DNA of 64,000 nt. It comes from Nannobrachium achirus (lineage: Eukaryota > Chordata > Actinopteri > Myctophiformes > Myctophidae). Below are positions 9,833-20,417 of the stretch, in pieces. The first letter of the stretch is position 1; each line of letters opens with the position of its first letter. The notes under the pieces were generated by a model. That model was not told the DNA's origin and made no database searches. It saw only the letters and a list, made by a program, of their open reading frames with translations. The translations under genes and the position numbers were made by a program. The DNA is taken from NCBI GenBank assembly GCA_963921795.1, contig OY997653.1, positions 26,896,773-26,960,772 on the forward strand, written 5' to 3'.

Positions 9833-10451
9833 CAAACAGCCAATGTATTTAGGGTTAAAGCTATTTAAACTGTTTGTGATGCTAATATCAACTAATGTAG
9901 CTGGGGAGCCCTTTCAAGGATTCCTGGGGGTCCCCGGAGAACACTTTGAAAACCACTTTATTGTCTGCACTACCTTACAGTCCAAAATGTAGATCAGGCT
10001 CAGACTTTCATTGGTAACTAAAATGAGTAAATGTCCTGGTTTTCTGTTCACACCACAGGCTAGAGGAGACCAACTGGAGGAGACAAAAAGAAAACGTCTC
10101 ACTGAGCTGACCTCCACCCAGCAAAAGCTGTAGCCTACAACCGCACTGCAGACCAGGTGAGAGTGGGCAGCCGCCTATGGCTTTTAGCACTGTAGATTTA
10201 ACTGACTGGGTTGCAGAGAAGAAAGGGGCAGTCAAGTGTAAAATGATCCTAAAGATTAGTAGGCGTTGGAGTATGTTATGAACTCTGGCGATTCTGTCTG
10301 TCTTGGAATGGAACAGCAGGCCCATTAAAGCAGATTTCTTTATACAAACTTTTCTTTTCTCTTGATAAGAACCATCTCAATCGCTATAAAGAAAACTGTT
10401 TGTTTACTACTGTGACATGTTGAAAGTGAAAGGATGCAGTTGTATACATCA

Positions 10452-10627
10452 GTGGTTCTCAAAGTAGATAGATGGATACCTTTATTATCAAAGTGGATTC
10501 TAGGGACTCTGTGGGTTCCTTTAGGGGGGTCTAAAACCAAATGGACCAAACGGGTCCATGTTGTTCCTTTTGTACACTGTCAGAGTTAAGGGGAGACCTT
10601 GAAATTAAAAAATTGGAGAAACACTGT
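10452..10627. mobile_element. hAT-like MITE fragment
   Basis: It starts CAGTGGTTCTCAAAGTAG and ends in a degenerate TTGGAGAAACACTGT. Internal GGTTCCTTTAGGGGGGTCTA links it to the elements near 1178-1303 and 46785-46910. Confidence 0.65.
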
Positions 10628-11165
10628 CTGATATACATGTTTCTGACTTTGTGTGCGTCAACACCGCAGCAACGAGTAAGATATCCCAGTCAACACTTTT
10701 CTGTCAATGCACCATACAGGAGTGGGTGTGCAATCAATCACAAAGTAGATTTATTAGCAATAACTCATTCATTATTGTGCTGTAAATAATGCATTTTGCT
10801 CTGTGAGGAAGCTGAACACCCACACTCCACCACCTTAATGTGATGTTGTTTGTTTGTTCCCTCCAGCTGCTGAATATAGCCAGGACCAGTGATGTGTCAG
10901 GACTCCACGCTAAGCTGGGCAGGAAGAAAGGGGTGATTCTTTCTTTTCAGATGATGGATTTCTTCATATTTTTGTTTCTGTGGATTGAACATCAGAGTGC
11001 ATTTTAGCTGATTTTATTTAGTTTGCAGTAAGACAATCGATGTGTTTTTCTCTAGCAGCAGAATAGTCGGCCAGAGAAGGCAGGAGGCTAGTTTACTAGC
11101 TTATCCAGGCCTCCGTCATCTCAAAACTGATGTAACTCCCTCCTTCCTGGCCTCCCTATGCTCAC

Positions 11166-11330
11166 TTAAAGGAGTAGTTCACCCCCTATTGATTACTCAC
11201 ACGTGGAGACTTGAGTTCAATAATATTTTTAGTTTTTTGTCGCATTCCTAAGACAACACATTGATGTATGTACTGTACAATACATGTATCCTCTCCGGAT
11301 CCATCCGGAATCAATGGGGGTAAATTTACT
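11166..11330. mobile_element. Half of a TTAAAGGAGTAGTTCAC foldback element
   Basis: TTAAAGGAGTAGTTCACCCC is followed by TGGAGACTTGAGTTCAATAA and CATTCCTAAGACAAC, the same order as in the full element at 61448-62681. The opposite arm was not found nearby. Confidence 0.65.
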
Positions 11331-11753
11331 ATAATCACATTTTGTACGTTTGTCTGTGCGACACTCTTGTAATATTGTATGATGTCGATAAAATGTTTAA
11401 GATATTACATTTTGGACATACAAGGTTTCCACCCGACTGCGGCAAAATGTTTCAATACACACAGACACTCCTACTATGCTCAACGAAAGGAGGAATCACT
11501 GCACTGAGGGAGGAAGAGTCAGATGAAGGAGACGATTGAGGGTCTGAACAGAGACATGAACCCTTTCAACCAGTCTGAACCATGGAGGAGCTGAGACCTG
11601 AACATATCTCTCAAGCTTTCATCCAACCTCAACGGTAAATGCATGTTTTTTTTCCTTCTTGCAATAGGAGTCCCTTGGTAATGCATCCCATAAGCCTGGC
11701 ATTGTTGGTGCCTTGCTCAACATACTGAGCATGCGGCTACACAGTATGTAGAG

Positions 11754-12271
11754 CAGGGGTCTTCAAAGTGGGTGAGGGGTCACCCTGGGGTGCCGTGACG
11801 GCCAGGGGTGCCGCAAGATAATTTGATAACATTTGGAATTTATTTGACACTAATATTTGGTATCATTTTAAACAAGTACAAAGTTATTTTCAGTCCTAAC
11901 AAAAATTATCTCAACGTTTTCCTCGCAACATAATGACTAAAATATTGTCACTGTCGGGCAGAAACCTTGTATCTTCAAGTTTCAAATGTGCATGTCTTTT
12001 GGTAAATCAAAGCCCTGCTTCATCATACAAGACTGTCGCACAAAACTAGTGAAAACAGCCGATCTACATGCGAGGCGTTATGTGCTTGTAGATCGGCTGT
12101 TTTTACTAGTTTTGTGCATTCTATAGATTATAAATACAAAAGGTTTCCACCCGACAACGACGATATGCTATAAATATAAGGTGATGGGAGTGAAAATGAT
12201 AATGTAGGGGTGCCTCGGATTAAAACAATATTTATGGGGTGCCCTGAGACAAAAAGGTTTGGGAACCCCTG
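11754..12271. mobile_element. hAT-like MITE with perfect 8-bp TSD and hairpin core
   Basis: Ends are CAGGGGTCTTCAAAGTGGG and AGGTTTGGGAACCCCTG. ATGTAGAG flanks both sides (11746-11753, 12272-12279). Inside is a second layer: GTCGGGCAGAAACCTTGTA near 11957 and its partner AGGTTTCCACCCGACAACG near 12141 enclose the hairpin at 12038-12117. Confidence 0.9.
12038..12117. repeat. Dispersed hairpin repeat, extended arms
   Basis: CACAAAACTAGTGAAAACAG and the following CCGATCTACATGC pair with GCTTGTAGATCGGCTG and the following TTTTTACTAGTTTTGTG. Pairing extends about 35 bp per side. Confidence 0.85.
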
Positions 12272-12601
12272 ATGTAGAGTCAAATGACCCTCATCTTGTG
12301 TTGTTAGATTGTGTTGCATTGCTTTTACCCTTTGCCTTTCAGCCCCCCCTCCCCTTTCACTCACTCATGTCCTCGCCTCCCCATCCATCTATCCACTTAA
12401 CCATATTCTTTCCTTCCTCTCTGTCTGTTGTGCTCCAGATCCTCTCAGTTCTCTCAAGGCGATGGCTGAAAGAGCAGTGCTAAGATCTCATCTGGATGAA
12501 GAGATCCCACGCTTACACCTACCAGACAGAGATCATCAACCATCATCATCATCACACTCTGGGTACATTCTGTGAAGTCCTACTAGCAGACAGGGGTCAG
12601 C

Positions 12602-12874
12602 TAGGGCTGTCACGATTATTACATAAATAAATATATCGGAAATAGACGATTGACGCGTTGTGAGCTTGTAGGTCGGCTATTTCCACTATCAATGTTCATT
12701 TTTAAGTATAAAGTTGTCAAATATGTCAGTAATGTCTATTTAGGTTATGTGTCATGTCTACCATGTGCAACTTCAGTTTAAAGTCTAAAAGCCAAACAGA
12801 AATGTAACTGTCCGTTAATCGCAATTATTTGAGTGGCAATTAATCGTCATGTAAAATGTCATTATCGTGACAGA
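12602..12874. mobile_element. MITE with TAGGGCTGTCACGATTA-type ends
   Basis: It starts TAGGGCTGTCACGATTATT and ends TTATCGTGACAG, an imperfect inverted repeat. It contains a half copy of the hairpin repeat, GTTGTGAGCTTGTAGGTCGG (12659-12678). Confidence 0.6.
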
Positions 12875-13263
12875 CTTGGGGTCAGCATGCATCCCTCACG
12901 TGTAACTCAGTATTAGCCAGTTGTTAAATAAGTGTGTCTCATTCAATGTGTAGTGATTTATGGCCGTTTGATAGTCGTTCTATGGTGTCATTCATTCATC
13001 TCAAATCACTTTTCTGTGTGACACTTCATTGCTATGTGTGCACTGAACGTGAGGTGTAACAGTATGTCCTATGGTAATCTGTTAATCTGCTTTATGGTAA
13101 TGTTGTACAACCAAATTAATGTCATCATTAATCTTTTGCCAGTATGGTTGTACACAGTACCTCTGTGGTCAAAACATAAACAAACAGTCTATGCTGTTTT
13201 TAATGTGCTGCTTCACAAGATATTGTTTTATTCTTATTTTTTATCTGTTGAAAGATTTGTTTT

Positions 13264-13446
13264 GGGGCTTTTATGCCCTTATTGATAGGACAGTAGACTG
13301 ACAGGAAATGGGGGGAGAGACAGACGGAGAGTGACATGAGGTCGTCCGGATCAGGAATCGAACCGGCGACGCCACCAGGCATCCATGCCTTTTTGGCAAT
13401 GCCTAAGTGGTATGCACCCGGACCAGTAGGCCAGCGGGCACCCTTA
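13264..13446 (-). mobile_element. tRNA-derived SINE-like element
   Basis: Reading the minus strand, a GTCGCCGGTTCGATTCCT box resembles a tRNA B box. The + strand begins with TTTTATGCCCTTATTGATAGG, followed by ACAGTAGACTGACAGGAAA, the word order of a common teleost SINE-type repeat. I see no intact tRNA gene. Confidence 0.5.
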
Positions 13447-13648
13447 TTCTTTTATGAAGTGATTGATGTAAAAGAAGACTAAATGGGTTCAGATGGTTTT
13501 TGCCTTTCTGTGAGAGACATGTTGTCCTGCATTCATTCATCTAACATCACTTTTCTGTGTGTCTCTTCTGTTTAAAGTGGACACTGTGAGGAAAGAGGAC
13601 TGCTCATCGTGACTGGAGAACCCACTGCTTAACCTGCCTCTGTTTCCT

Positions 13649-14323
13649 TAGGCCGGCTACAGACCTAAAGGCATAAAAACGAGTGCGTGTCGTGTGGGGG
13701 AGGCGGGGGGCAGGCACAGCACAATGCATTCCGGATGGAAGTCGAGTGGTTTGAAGTCGAGTGCGAGTCGTGTGGTGTTGTGTGGTTGCGTCCAACTTGC
13801 TCACGACTCGCACAGAGACAGTTGTAGGCGAGCACTGGGGAGCAGACAAGCTGCACTTGATGAGACAGAAGGCAGGGTTCAGCTGCCAACCAATAGGAGA
13901 GAACCACCGTTCTGCGGCGAAACTGGGCAGAGCACACTTGTAGTCCACTACACTACAGTGCGTTGAGCCTTCGGTCTGCAGTGATCATCGCGCTGTCTCT
14001 CCTCTTCCCTCGTTCTCCTGGCCATTTCAAGCCGCTTCTCCCTCCTTCTCCTTCTCCTCGCCACCAACACCGCCAATACAAGCGCCCTTTTGCGTCCTCT
14101 AAACAACATTTTGCCCAACAGGTGTCACCAAGCAGCAGCAGTACTGTCCACCGACGCCAACTCCAAAAAGACTACACGCTCGAAATCCACTTACACTTCC
14201 GCCTCTCGCTGGACGGCCCACGTCCGCAAAGCATTGTGGGAAATGTATTCTTTTTTGGAACAGACTTTCCAAACGGAACAGACTCGCACTGAACACAGAA
14301 CGTTCCAGTCTGAGTGCGGCCTT
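13649..14323. mobile_element. Probable DNA transposon remnant, GAGTCGTGTG-rich
   Basis: The edges TTAGGCCGGCTACAGACCT and GAGTGCGGCCTTAG form a short inverted repeat. The interior repeats GAGTGCGTGTCGTGTG, GAGTGCGAGTCGTGTG and GACTCGCAC words on both strands. The open stretches inside have no recognisable domain. Confidence 0.45.
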
Positions 14324-15257
14324 AGAACTCACCATTGCTCCCACTGCACACATGGACAACTTGGGTTATTCTATTCTCCTTTTTTTTTTAAGACTGAGAA
14401 TTAAGACTGTTCAGTCTTACATTTATTTTCTTTTTTGGTTCAAAGGGCAGGTTGGATCTTTTGAAGGTTCTATAATCTGACAGTCCATGGGTCAATGTAA
14501 TTTTGTATAGGCATATAAAGTTTCCTTTTCATTTAATGCTTAGCTACTGTTCTGAATTTGATTGTTCATTAGACTTTATGATATATTATTATTATTAGCA
14601 TAAGTACTGCATACATAGTGGCACTGAGAAGCATGACCCTACATTTGATCTCTCAGTTGTCTAAAGTTACTAAGTACATTTACTCAAGTGCTGTTTCACG
14701 CAAAGCGGTACACACTCTCTAAAGTCATGTCATCAACATGGATCTGTCCCATTTCCCATATTCCCTCCTGATTGGCTACCATTGCCTTCTAAAGTTATCT
14801 CCTGATTTAGGGAGTCTTACTGGTAAAGTGACTTCTCATCACCTTTAGATTCAGAGGTAATCTGACAGGTGGCAGGCCTCAATTTTCTGTTAAAGGTTAA
14901 AAAATGGTTAGTACTTTTTAGCACTACAAACATTAACACTAACACTGCTACTTTATTAAAAGATGCATTTATCCCTTAGCTGCCACAAGGTTTTCAATGT
15001 TAATTTATTTTTTTTTTTGCTGGCAGCTGGATTGGTCCATGTGACCAGTTGTAAATACAAAATGGTCTTAACATAATCACATGGCTGTCTTGTAATTGGG
15101 AGAAAAAAAGTAAACCAGGGCAATGAATAATAGTGGAGACACAGACACACACACACACACACTGTGCTGCAGGGCCCCAGAGTGGGTAAATAACACAACA
15201 AGCAAAGAAAACCTCAATCTCTTCAAACACTACCTCCTCTTCTACCAATGCATGCAC
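14324..15257. other. No gene recognised
   Basis: A fragment of a common hAT repeat (AAGTACATTTACTCAAGTGC, 14671-14690) and a short CA run near 15141-15161 are the only features I see. Confidence 0.5.
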
Positions 15258-15585
15258 AGCACCTGCAGCCAACAAAGCAGCCTCCTCCTCCTCTGCAGTC
15301 AGAAGCCCAGCTCCTGCAGCCATCAAAGCAGCCTCCTCCTCCTCCTCTGCAGTCAGAACCCCAGCTCCTGCAGCCATCAAAGCAGCCTCCTCCTCCTCCT
15401 CTGCAGTCAGAACCCCAGCTCCTGCAGCCATCAAAGCAGCCTCCTCCTCCTCCTCTGCAGTCAGAACCCCAGCTCCTGCAGCCAACAAAGCAGCCTCCTC
15501 CTCTGCAGTCAGAAGCCCAGCTCCTGCAGCCAACAAAGCAGCCTCCTCCTCTGCAGTCAGAAGCCCAGCTCCTGCAGCCAAAGCC
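15258..15585 (+). repeat. 48-54 bp minisatellite, in-frame units
   Basis: Seven copies of a unit reading CCTGCAGCCA-A/T-CAAAGCAGCC, then (TCC)2-4, then TCTGCAGTCAGAA and a C-rich end. Units differ by whole TCC triplets (48, 51 or 54 bp), so every frame stays open in each unit. The + frames read QPPPPLQSE and APAAIKAASSSS types and the minus strand reads AAGAGLLTAEEE. No gene structure around it supports translation. AATAAA occurs at 15722. Confidence 0.85.
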
Positions 15586-16684
15586 TCCTACAAGCAATGC
15601 CAGCCCACTCACGGACAGAGGGGAAAGCACTGAAAAGACTGTCTGGTGTAGCCAAGCTTCAGGCTTTTGCTTTTGTTGCAAAAAAAAGAAAAGACGAATA
15701 GTATTTGTTTCACAGAATCTGAATAAAACAGCTTGTTGAATTCTTGACATTGTTTATTTTTTATTTTTAAATGCACAGTATTCATAATGGGAACCCTAAA
15801 CATAAAGTAAAAGGTCAAATGTTCTCCACTAAAGGTGCTAATCTTTTTTGAGCTGCCAACCAATGGGTTTTAAATGTCTTTTGTAATTGACTTGTGTTCT
15901 CACTTGCAACCTTTCCTCTCCCCTAATGCAAGGTGCATACTGGTTCAAATGACTACTACGTTTTACATGCTGCTAATGCACTTTGGCTTTAAAGTCCTAC
16001 AGTCATTTTAAGATTTGAAATAGACCAGACTAGCAATAGACTACAATTTCAGCAGGTGTTTTTGTTAAAATGAAGCACGAAGTGTAGACATTCACAATGA
16101 AGGCAGTTGAGAGCATATCACCCCATTAATTGGTGTGTGCTGGGCGCACAATGTTATCTATATTTCTCTTACACTGACTTTGTCTAGGACAGGGGCCAGG
16201 GCAAGACCATTGCAAGCTTTGGAGTTTCGGATTTCCCCTTTCAAAATGTCTTATCCCAGGTCTGACATATTTTCAGTCCTGGGATTTCTTTTTGCTTTAA
16301 CCCCTGTGCGAGGGACATCATTTTATGGTCGAAAAGGACCTTTTGACAAAATCTTCGGTTTTGGTCAAAGTATGGACAGGGCTTTAAGCTCATCTGTGTG
16401 GTTGAGTCTGGTGTCTCATCTTCCTCTTGACAACACAACACAGATTCTCTATGGGGTTCAGGTCAGGCCAGTTTGCTGGTCAGTTAAACCCACTAATACC
16501 ATGATTAGTACACCAGTTACTAGTAGTTTTGGCTCTGTGGGCAGGTGCCAAATGCTTCTGGCTAAAGGAAATCATCTCATTAAAGCTTGTCAACCTACGG
16601 AAGCACAAAGTGCTCTAAAATCCCAGAGTAGATGGCTTTGTTGACTCTGAACTGGTGTTGGTCCACTGTGTTTTATCAAGTTGG
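15586..16684. other. No gene recognised
   Basis: A 169-codon open stretch (16135-16644) has no domain I can identify and no clear start context. Confidence 0.45.
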
Positions 16685-17378
16685 GGGTGGGCAACTTTGA
16701 TGGAGAGGGCCACTATATTTTTACATTCACTCCAGAGGGCCACATTGCATGTACTGGGAAGCCATTCGTTTTTGTTTACTCTTATCTCTGTAATTTAACT
16801 TTTTTCATAAATGAATGCGCTACTTCGTCATTCTGTTTCCCAAAATAGCAGATATACAAGCTCAAAACACATTGCACTGCGACACGTTTTGCGCTTGTAG
16901 ATCTGCTATTTTTGCTACGTTCGAACTGGAATCCTGAATAATTTTATTTTTCAATTAAAATCCAGAAAAGTATATATATTTTTTTAATTTAATTTCAAAT
17001 GCATTTATTTATACTTATGTTAACTTTATGAACTTAAACACATACCTAAAGGGGACATGTTACCACATAAAGACAATAAACATAAGACAATAAAATTGTA
17101 ATAGGCTATATTCAAGTGGATGGTAAGATACTGATAAAAAAGAGATCTGTGACCGATATTTTTTTATCTGTATCTTAGCATCCACTGGAATGGAAAAAGG
17201 TATTTTTGTATCTGTTTTATCTGGCCCAGTGGGAATGGGCCTTAAGGGTCATGTTTGCATCTTTGGAAATTGTAATAACTGATATCAATAATATATCAAT
17301 CAGTATTCGGATATTAACCTCTGGGCCGCATTAAGTGAAGGTGGGGGTCGCAAGTGGCCCCCGGGCCACCAGTTGCCC
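16685..17378. mobile_element. hAT-like MITE, GGGTGGGCAAC ends
   Basis: It starts GGGGTGGGCAACTTTGATGG and ends CGGGCCACCAGTTGCCCATG, with GAGGGCCAC/GTGGCCC words at both ends. The ends differ from the CAGTGGTTCTC group, yet the interior holds a hairpin repeat at 16841-16913. I could not confirm a target duplication. Confidence 0.65.
16841..16913. repeat. Dispersed hairpin repeat
   Basis: CAAAATAGCAGATATACAAG faces CTTGTAGATCTGCTATTTTTG across a 30-bp loop. Confidence 0.85.
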
Positions 17379-17667
17379 ATGTATGAGTTTAGCCACACCC
17401 TTGTCATTGCCATACACGTGTGTGTGCACTGAGTCTGGACGTTGGTATTGACTTCTGCTGTCATCTGCCATCTTAATATTATTGACTGCATAAATAATAT
17501 TGACTGCTCGGTAAGTATTGGTGATATATTGTGTAGGATTTGTTAAGAGTCGGCTTAAATGCCGTATATTTCACTTTAAAACACTTCGGGGGTCGTGTGT
17601 TTGTAGTAAGTAGACCCAGGCCAGTAGAGTCCAGACAGCATGCAAGTTGTTCGATTAAACATTTAGA

Positions 17668-17905
17668 TACCCACTGAGCACGCCGTCTAAAAGTGGTCTA
17701 ATAGACGTATAGATTTGGAAATGTATTAGTGGTCTAAACTTAGACTAGACACTAATAGACTTCTAATAGTCGTCTAAATGTAGACGGTCTACATTTAGAC
17801 GACTATTAGAAGTCTATTAGTCGTCTAGTCTAAGTTTAGACCACTAATACATTTCCAAATCTATACGTCTATTAGACCACTTTTAGACGGCGTGCTCAGT
17901 GGGTA
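17668..17905. mobile_element. Near-perfect 238-bp palindromic MITE, TA target
   Basis: CCCACTGAGCACGCCGTCTA at the left is matched by TAGACGGCGTGCTCAGTGGG at the right, and the arms match over almost their whole length to a centre near 17787. TA flanks both ends (17668-17669 and 17904-17905), suggesting a Tc1/mariner-type target. Arm identity is so high that recent insertion or arm homogenisation is likely. Confidence 0.85.
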
Positions 17906-17937
17906 CCTATTTATAGAATAGTATTGGTGGGCACGGC

Positions 17938-18190
17938 AGTGGTGTAAAGTTATTTTACCCAAGTAGGCTATACTGTTACTCTTTTGAGGAATTTGTAGGC
18001 TATGGTTTACTTTCCTTGAGTATTTCCAATTTCCAGTAGGCCTACTTTTACTCTCAGTACTTTAAGTAGACTACATTTTGATGCTAAATACTATACTTAA
18101 GTACTTTTACTCAAGTATATTTTTAATTCCGGCTTATCTATATTGAAGTATTAAGTAAAATATGTGAGTAGAGTACTTTTTCCACCACTA
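17938..18190. mobile_element. hAT-like MITE, CAGTGGTGTAAAGT type
   Basis: It starts CAGTGGTGTAAAGTTATTTT and ends near TTTTTCCACCACTAATTAG, with internal AAGTACTTTTACTCAAGTA. This is a widespread fish repeat with sister copies at 47381-47869 and about 58982-59477. Confidence 0.7.
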
Positions 18191-18258
18191 ATTAGTGGTG
18201 TTTGTCCGGTTTTAGCCGGTTGGCCAAACACTACACACCTGTTGCGCATCAACGTAAT

Positions 18259-18770
18259 CAGTGATTTTTCAAGCCTGGTTCGAGCCCCAGCCGCAGCTCC
18301 TGCGCCACAGCCACGGACCACCATTTGAAAAGATTAAACCTCTCATACCCAAAACCTAAGATATTTGGTCGATAAGATTGTCAACATTATTAAAGGTATG
18401 TTAAGTGATTTCATTTAATTCAAATGATAACAAAATGGGTCCTCCTTAGCCCTGCCTGAAGACCGCCGTGGTTCAGGCCTAGTTCTGCCATAACGTTGAT
18501 CAAAAATAACAATTGCTCATTTTCTAATTGTGTAACTCGTCATGGTAAATTAAGCAATGCACTGAATGCAGATGTTTAACAATAATTTAACTCTTGCGAG
18601 TGTAAAATGAAACCAAATGGACCCATTATACGGGTCCATTTGGGTTAATTTTACACTCGAGGGTTAAAGATCTAATAAGGGTCCATTCGGTTAACGGCTC
18701 CATCATTTAGCAGGGGACCACCCCTCAAGGAACACTGGTGGTCCCCGGCCACACTGTTTGAAAACCACTG
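18259..18770. mobile_element. hAT-like MITE
   Basis: It starts CAGTGATTTTTCAAGCCTGG and ends TTTGAAAACCACTG. ACGTAAT lies on both flanks (18252-18258, 18771-18777). An internal palindrome, GACCCATTATACGGGTC, sits near 18620-18636. Confidence 0.7.
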
Positions 18771-18871
18771 ACGTAATTGACAGATACTACACATCCCCAC
18801 AAGCACCCCTGGGACATGGGCTATATATGATCATCATGTCCATGCATCTCTTGACAGATATAGCCTACTAA

Positions 18872-19076
18872 TGCTGTGGTTCTCAAAGTGGGGTCTGGGG
18901 ACCCCCAGGGCCCGGAGTATGTCTGTGTGTATGAGGGGGGACTTCTTTGGCCTATGGTACATTAGCTATTGGAAGTTGCAAGCTCACAACATGTTACATC
19001 TTGAATATTTGAACACAACTCCTGTAGGCCTAATAGGATCTGAGGCTAAAATACATGAAATGTTTGAGAACCACTG
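18872..19076. mobile_element. hAT-like MITE
   Basis: TGTGGTTCTCAAAGTGGGGT at the left faces TGTTTGAGAACCACTG at the right. The interior has a GGGACCCCCAGGGC block. It abuts the next hAT copy. Confidence 0.7.
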
Positions 19077-19087
19077 TCCCAATAAAT

Positions 19088-19544
19088 CAGGGATCTTCAA
19101 CGTTTTCAGGCCAAGGACCCCTTTGCTGAGAGAGAGAGATGAAGCAGGGACCCCCACTATAGCCTATAATGTATACAATTGTGTTGCAGATTAAAAATGT
19201 TAATAGATTTCTTAGTCAGTGTAGACTTGTTTGACAGTACTGTCATCAGTGTATGTTGGATTAATGTGTATTTTCAGACATTTACCACTTGAACTATCAA
19301 TAGTTGTTGATCTGCTCTTCTTTTTCCTCTACACCAAACCCTTTGCCAGCAATAGCAGATCTACAAGTTCACAACGCCTTGCAGCTTGAGGCGTGAGCTT
19401 GTAGATCTGCTATTTTTGGCTAATGTTCCACTTAGAATAGCAATGTTAGGGTTCAAGTGGTTAATGTTAAAAAATGATCATATCACACAAAGAATTGGCG
19501 GCCCCCCTGTAGTAACTCTGAGGACCCCCTGTTGAAGACCCCTG
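19088..19544. mobile_element. hAT-like MITE with perfect 8-bp TSD and hairpin core
   Basis: It starts CAGGGATCTTCAACGTTTTC and ends CTGTTGAAGACCCCTG. CAATAAAT flanks both sides (19080-19087, 19545-19552). The hairpin repeat at 19348-19418 sits inside. The element ends 240 bp before the smc6 start codon. Confidence 0.9.
19348..19418. repeat. Dispersed hairpin repeat
   Basis: CAGCAATAGCAGATCTACAA faces TTGTAGATCTGCTATTTTTG, with loop-side arms GTTCACAACGCC and GGCGTGAGC. Confidence 0.85.
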
Positions 19545-19784
19545 CAATAAATGATAGTATTTCATTATCCCGTTAAAACTGGGAAAGAATCCGTCGTTTT
19601 AGATTTTTACCACGGCTATTAAAACATAGATATATAAGCTAACAAACGCATCACTTCGTGCCGTGCTGCGAGCTTGATCTTGACAGTGTGAGAAGAGAAC
19701 TTGTAGAGAAGGCATTTGTAGAATCGGCCTCGGGTCTTAATTGGTCAATTTTATTTTACTTGGAATTAGTGAGCGATCGTCAAT

Positions 19785-20371
19785 ATGTCGAGACGCCGAC
19801 CTGAGGACGAGCCAGGAGACCTCCCACCTGTGGAAGAAGACATGGAAGTAGAGGATGCTCCTGGTCCCAGTCAGTCGAGCCTCCCTCTGAGAAAGGAGGC
19901 TTCATCACAGGAGGTATCATACTTTACTTTGCTTGACACTTAGCTCTGGTCCATACCGGTCCGTAGCGTTAGGAGTTCTCCTTGATACCGATGTGCTCAC
20001 AGCCGCGGTAGCTCAGACTGCTCAGTGCTCAGCCTCGTCTGTAGTAAAAAATAAAAAAAATACACTTTTGCTACTCTCCAAAACAAAGACGTGTTTGGGA
20101 TGTTGAAAGCTTACTTTCCTTAGTGGAACTGAGAACACTCGGAACCCCCCACTTCACGTCTCTAAAATACACTTTTCGGCCATCAAGTCAAATGTTTCAC
20201 TAAACTGTATTTTTTTATTTTTACTACAGACGAGAGGGTGCGCAGCCTTTCTCTGCCCTACAGTGGTGAATCTGGCGATATGCAATTGGTTTCTGAACCA
20301 GATTATTTGTCTTTGGTCTAGGCCAGTAAAAAGGTCTGGATTTACACCAACCGGCAGACACTTCTCCACCA

Positions 20372-20417
<46 letters not shown>

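Larger units (their letters stand above)
10059..12575 (+). pseudogene. Decayed four-exon gene remnant, family unknown
   Basis: Four exon-like pieces have matching phases. Exon A is 10059-10156 (CACCACAG before, GTGAGA after). Exon B is 10867-10932 (CTCCAG before, 22 codons). Exon C is 11523-11634 (GTCAG before, GTAAAT after). Exon D is 12439-12575 (GTGCTCCAG before, stop TGA). B to C joins in phase 0 and C to D in phase 1. The translated pieces read like charged helical protein (EETKRKRLTELTSTQQ, NIARTSDVSGLHAKLGRKKG, KAMAERAVLRSHLDEEIPRL). Exon A needs a one-base frameshift before its last 11 codons and exon C carries an in-frame TGA at 11592-11594. I could not name the family. Missed exons or misjudged boundaries could restore a reading frame, so a live gene is not excluded. 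The hAT insertion at 11754-12271 lies in the C-D intron. Confidence 0.35.

Noticed and set aside
10866..12575. Extension of the RhoGEF retrocopy into downstream exons
   Set aside because: The retrocopy ends in its own stop at 7542 and the downstream pieces show no similarity to kalirin or TRIO domains that I recognise.
13604..13966. Several overlapping 60-114 codon open stretches on both strands
   Set aside because: They lie inside a GC-rich transposon remnant and have no domain.
16135..16644. 169-codon + strand open stretch
   Set aside because: No recognisable domain, no exon context, ordinary AT-rich intergenic composition.
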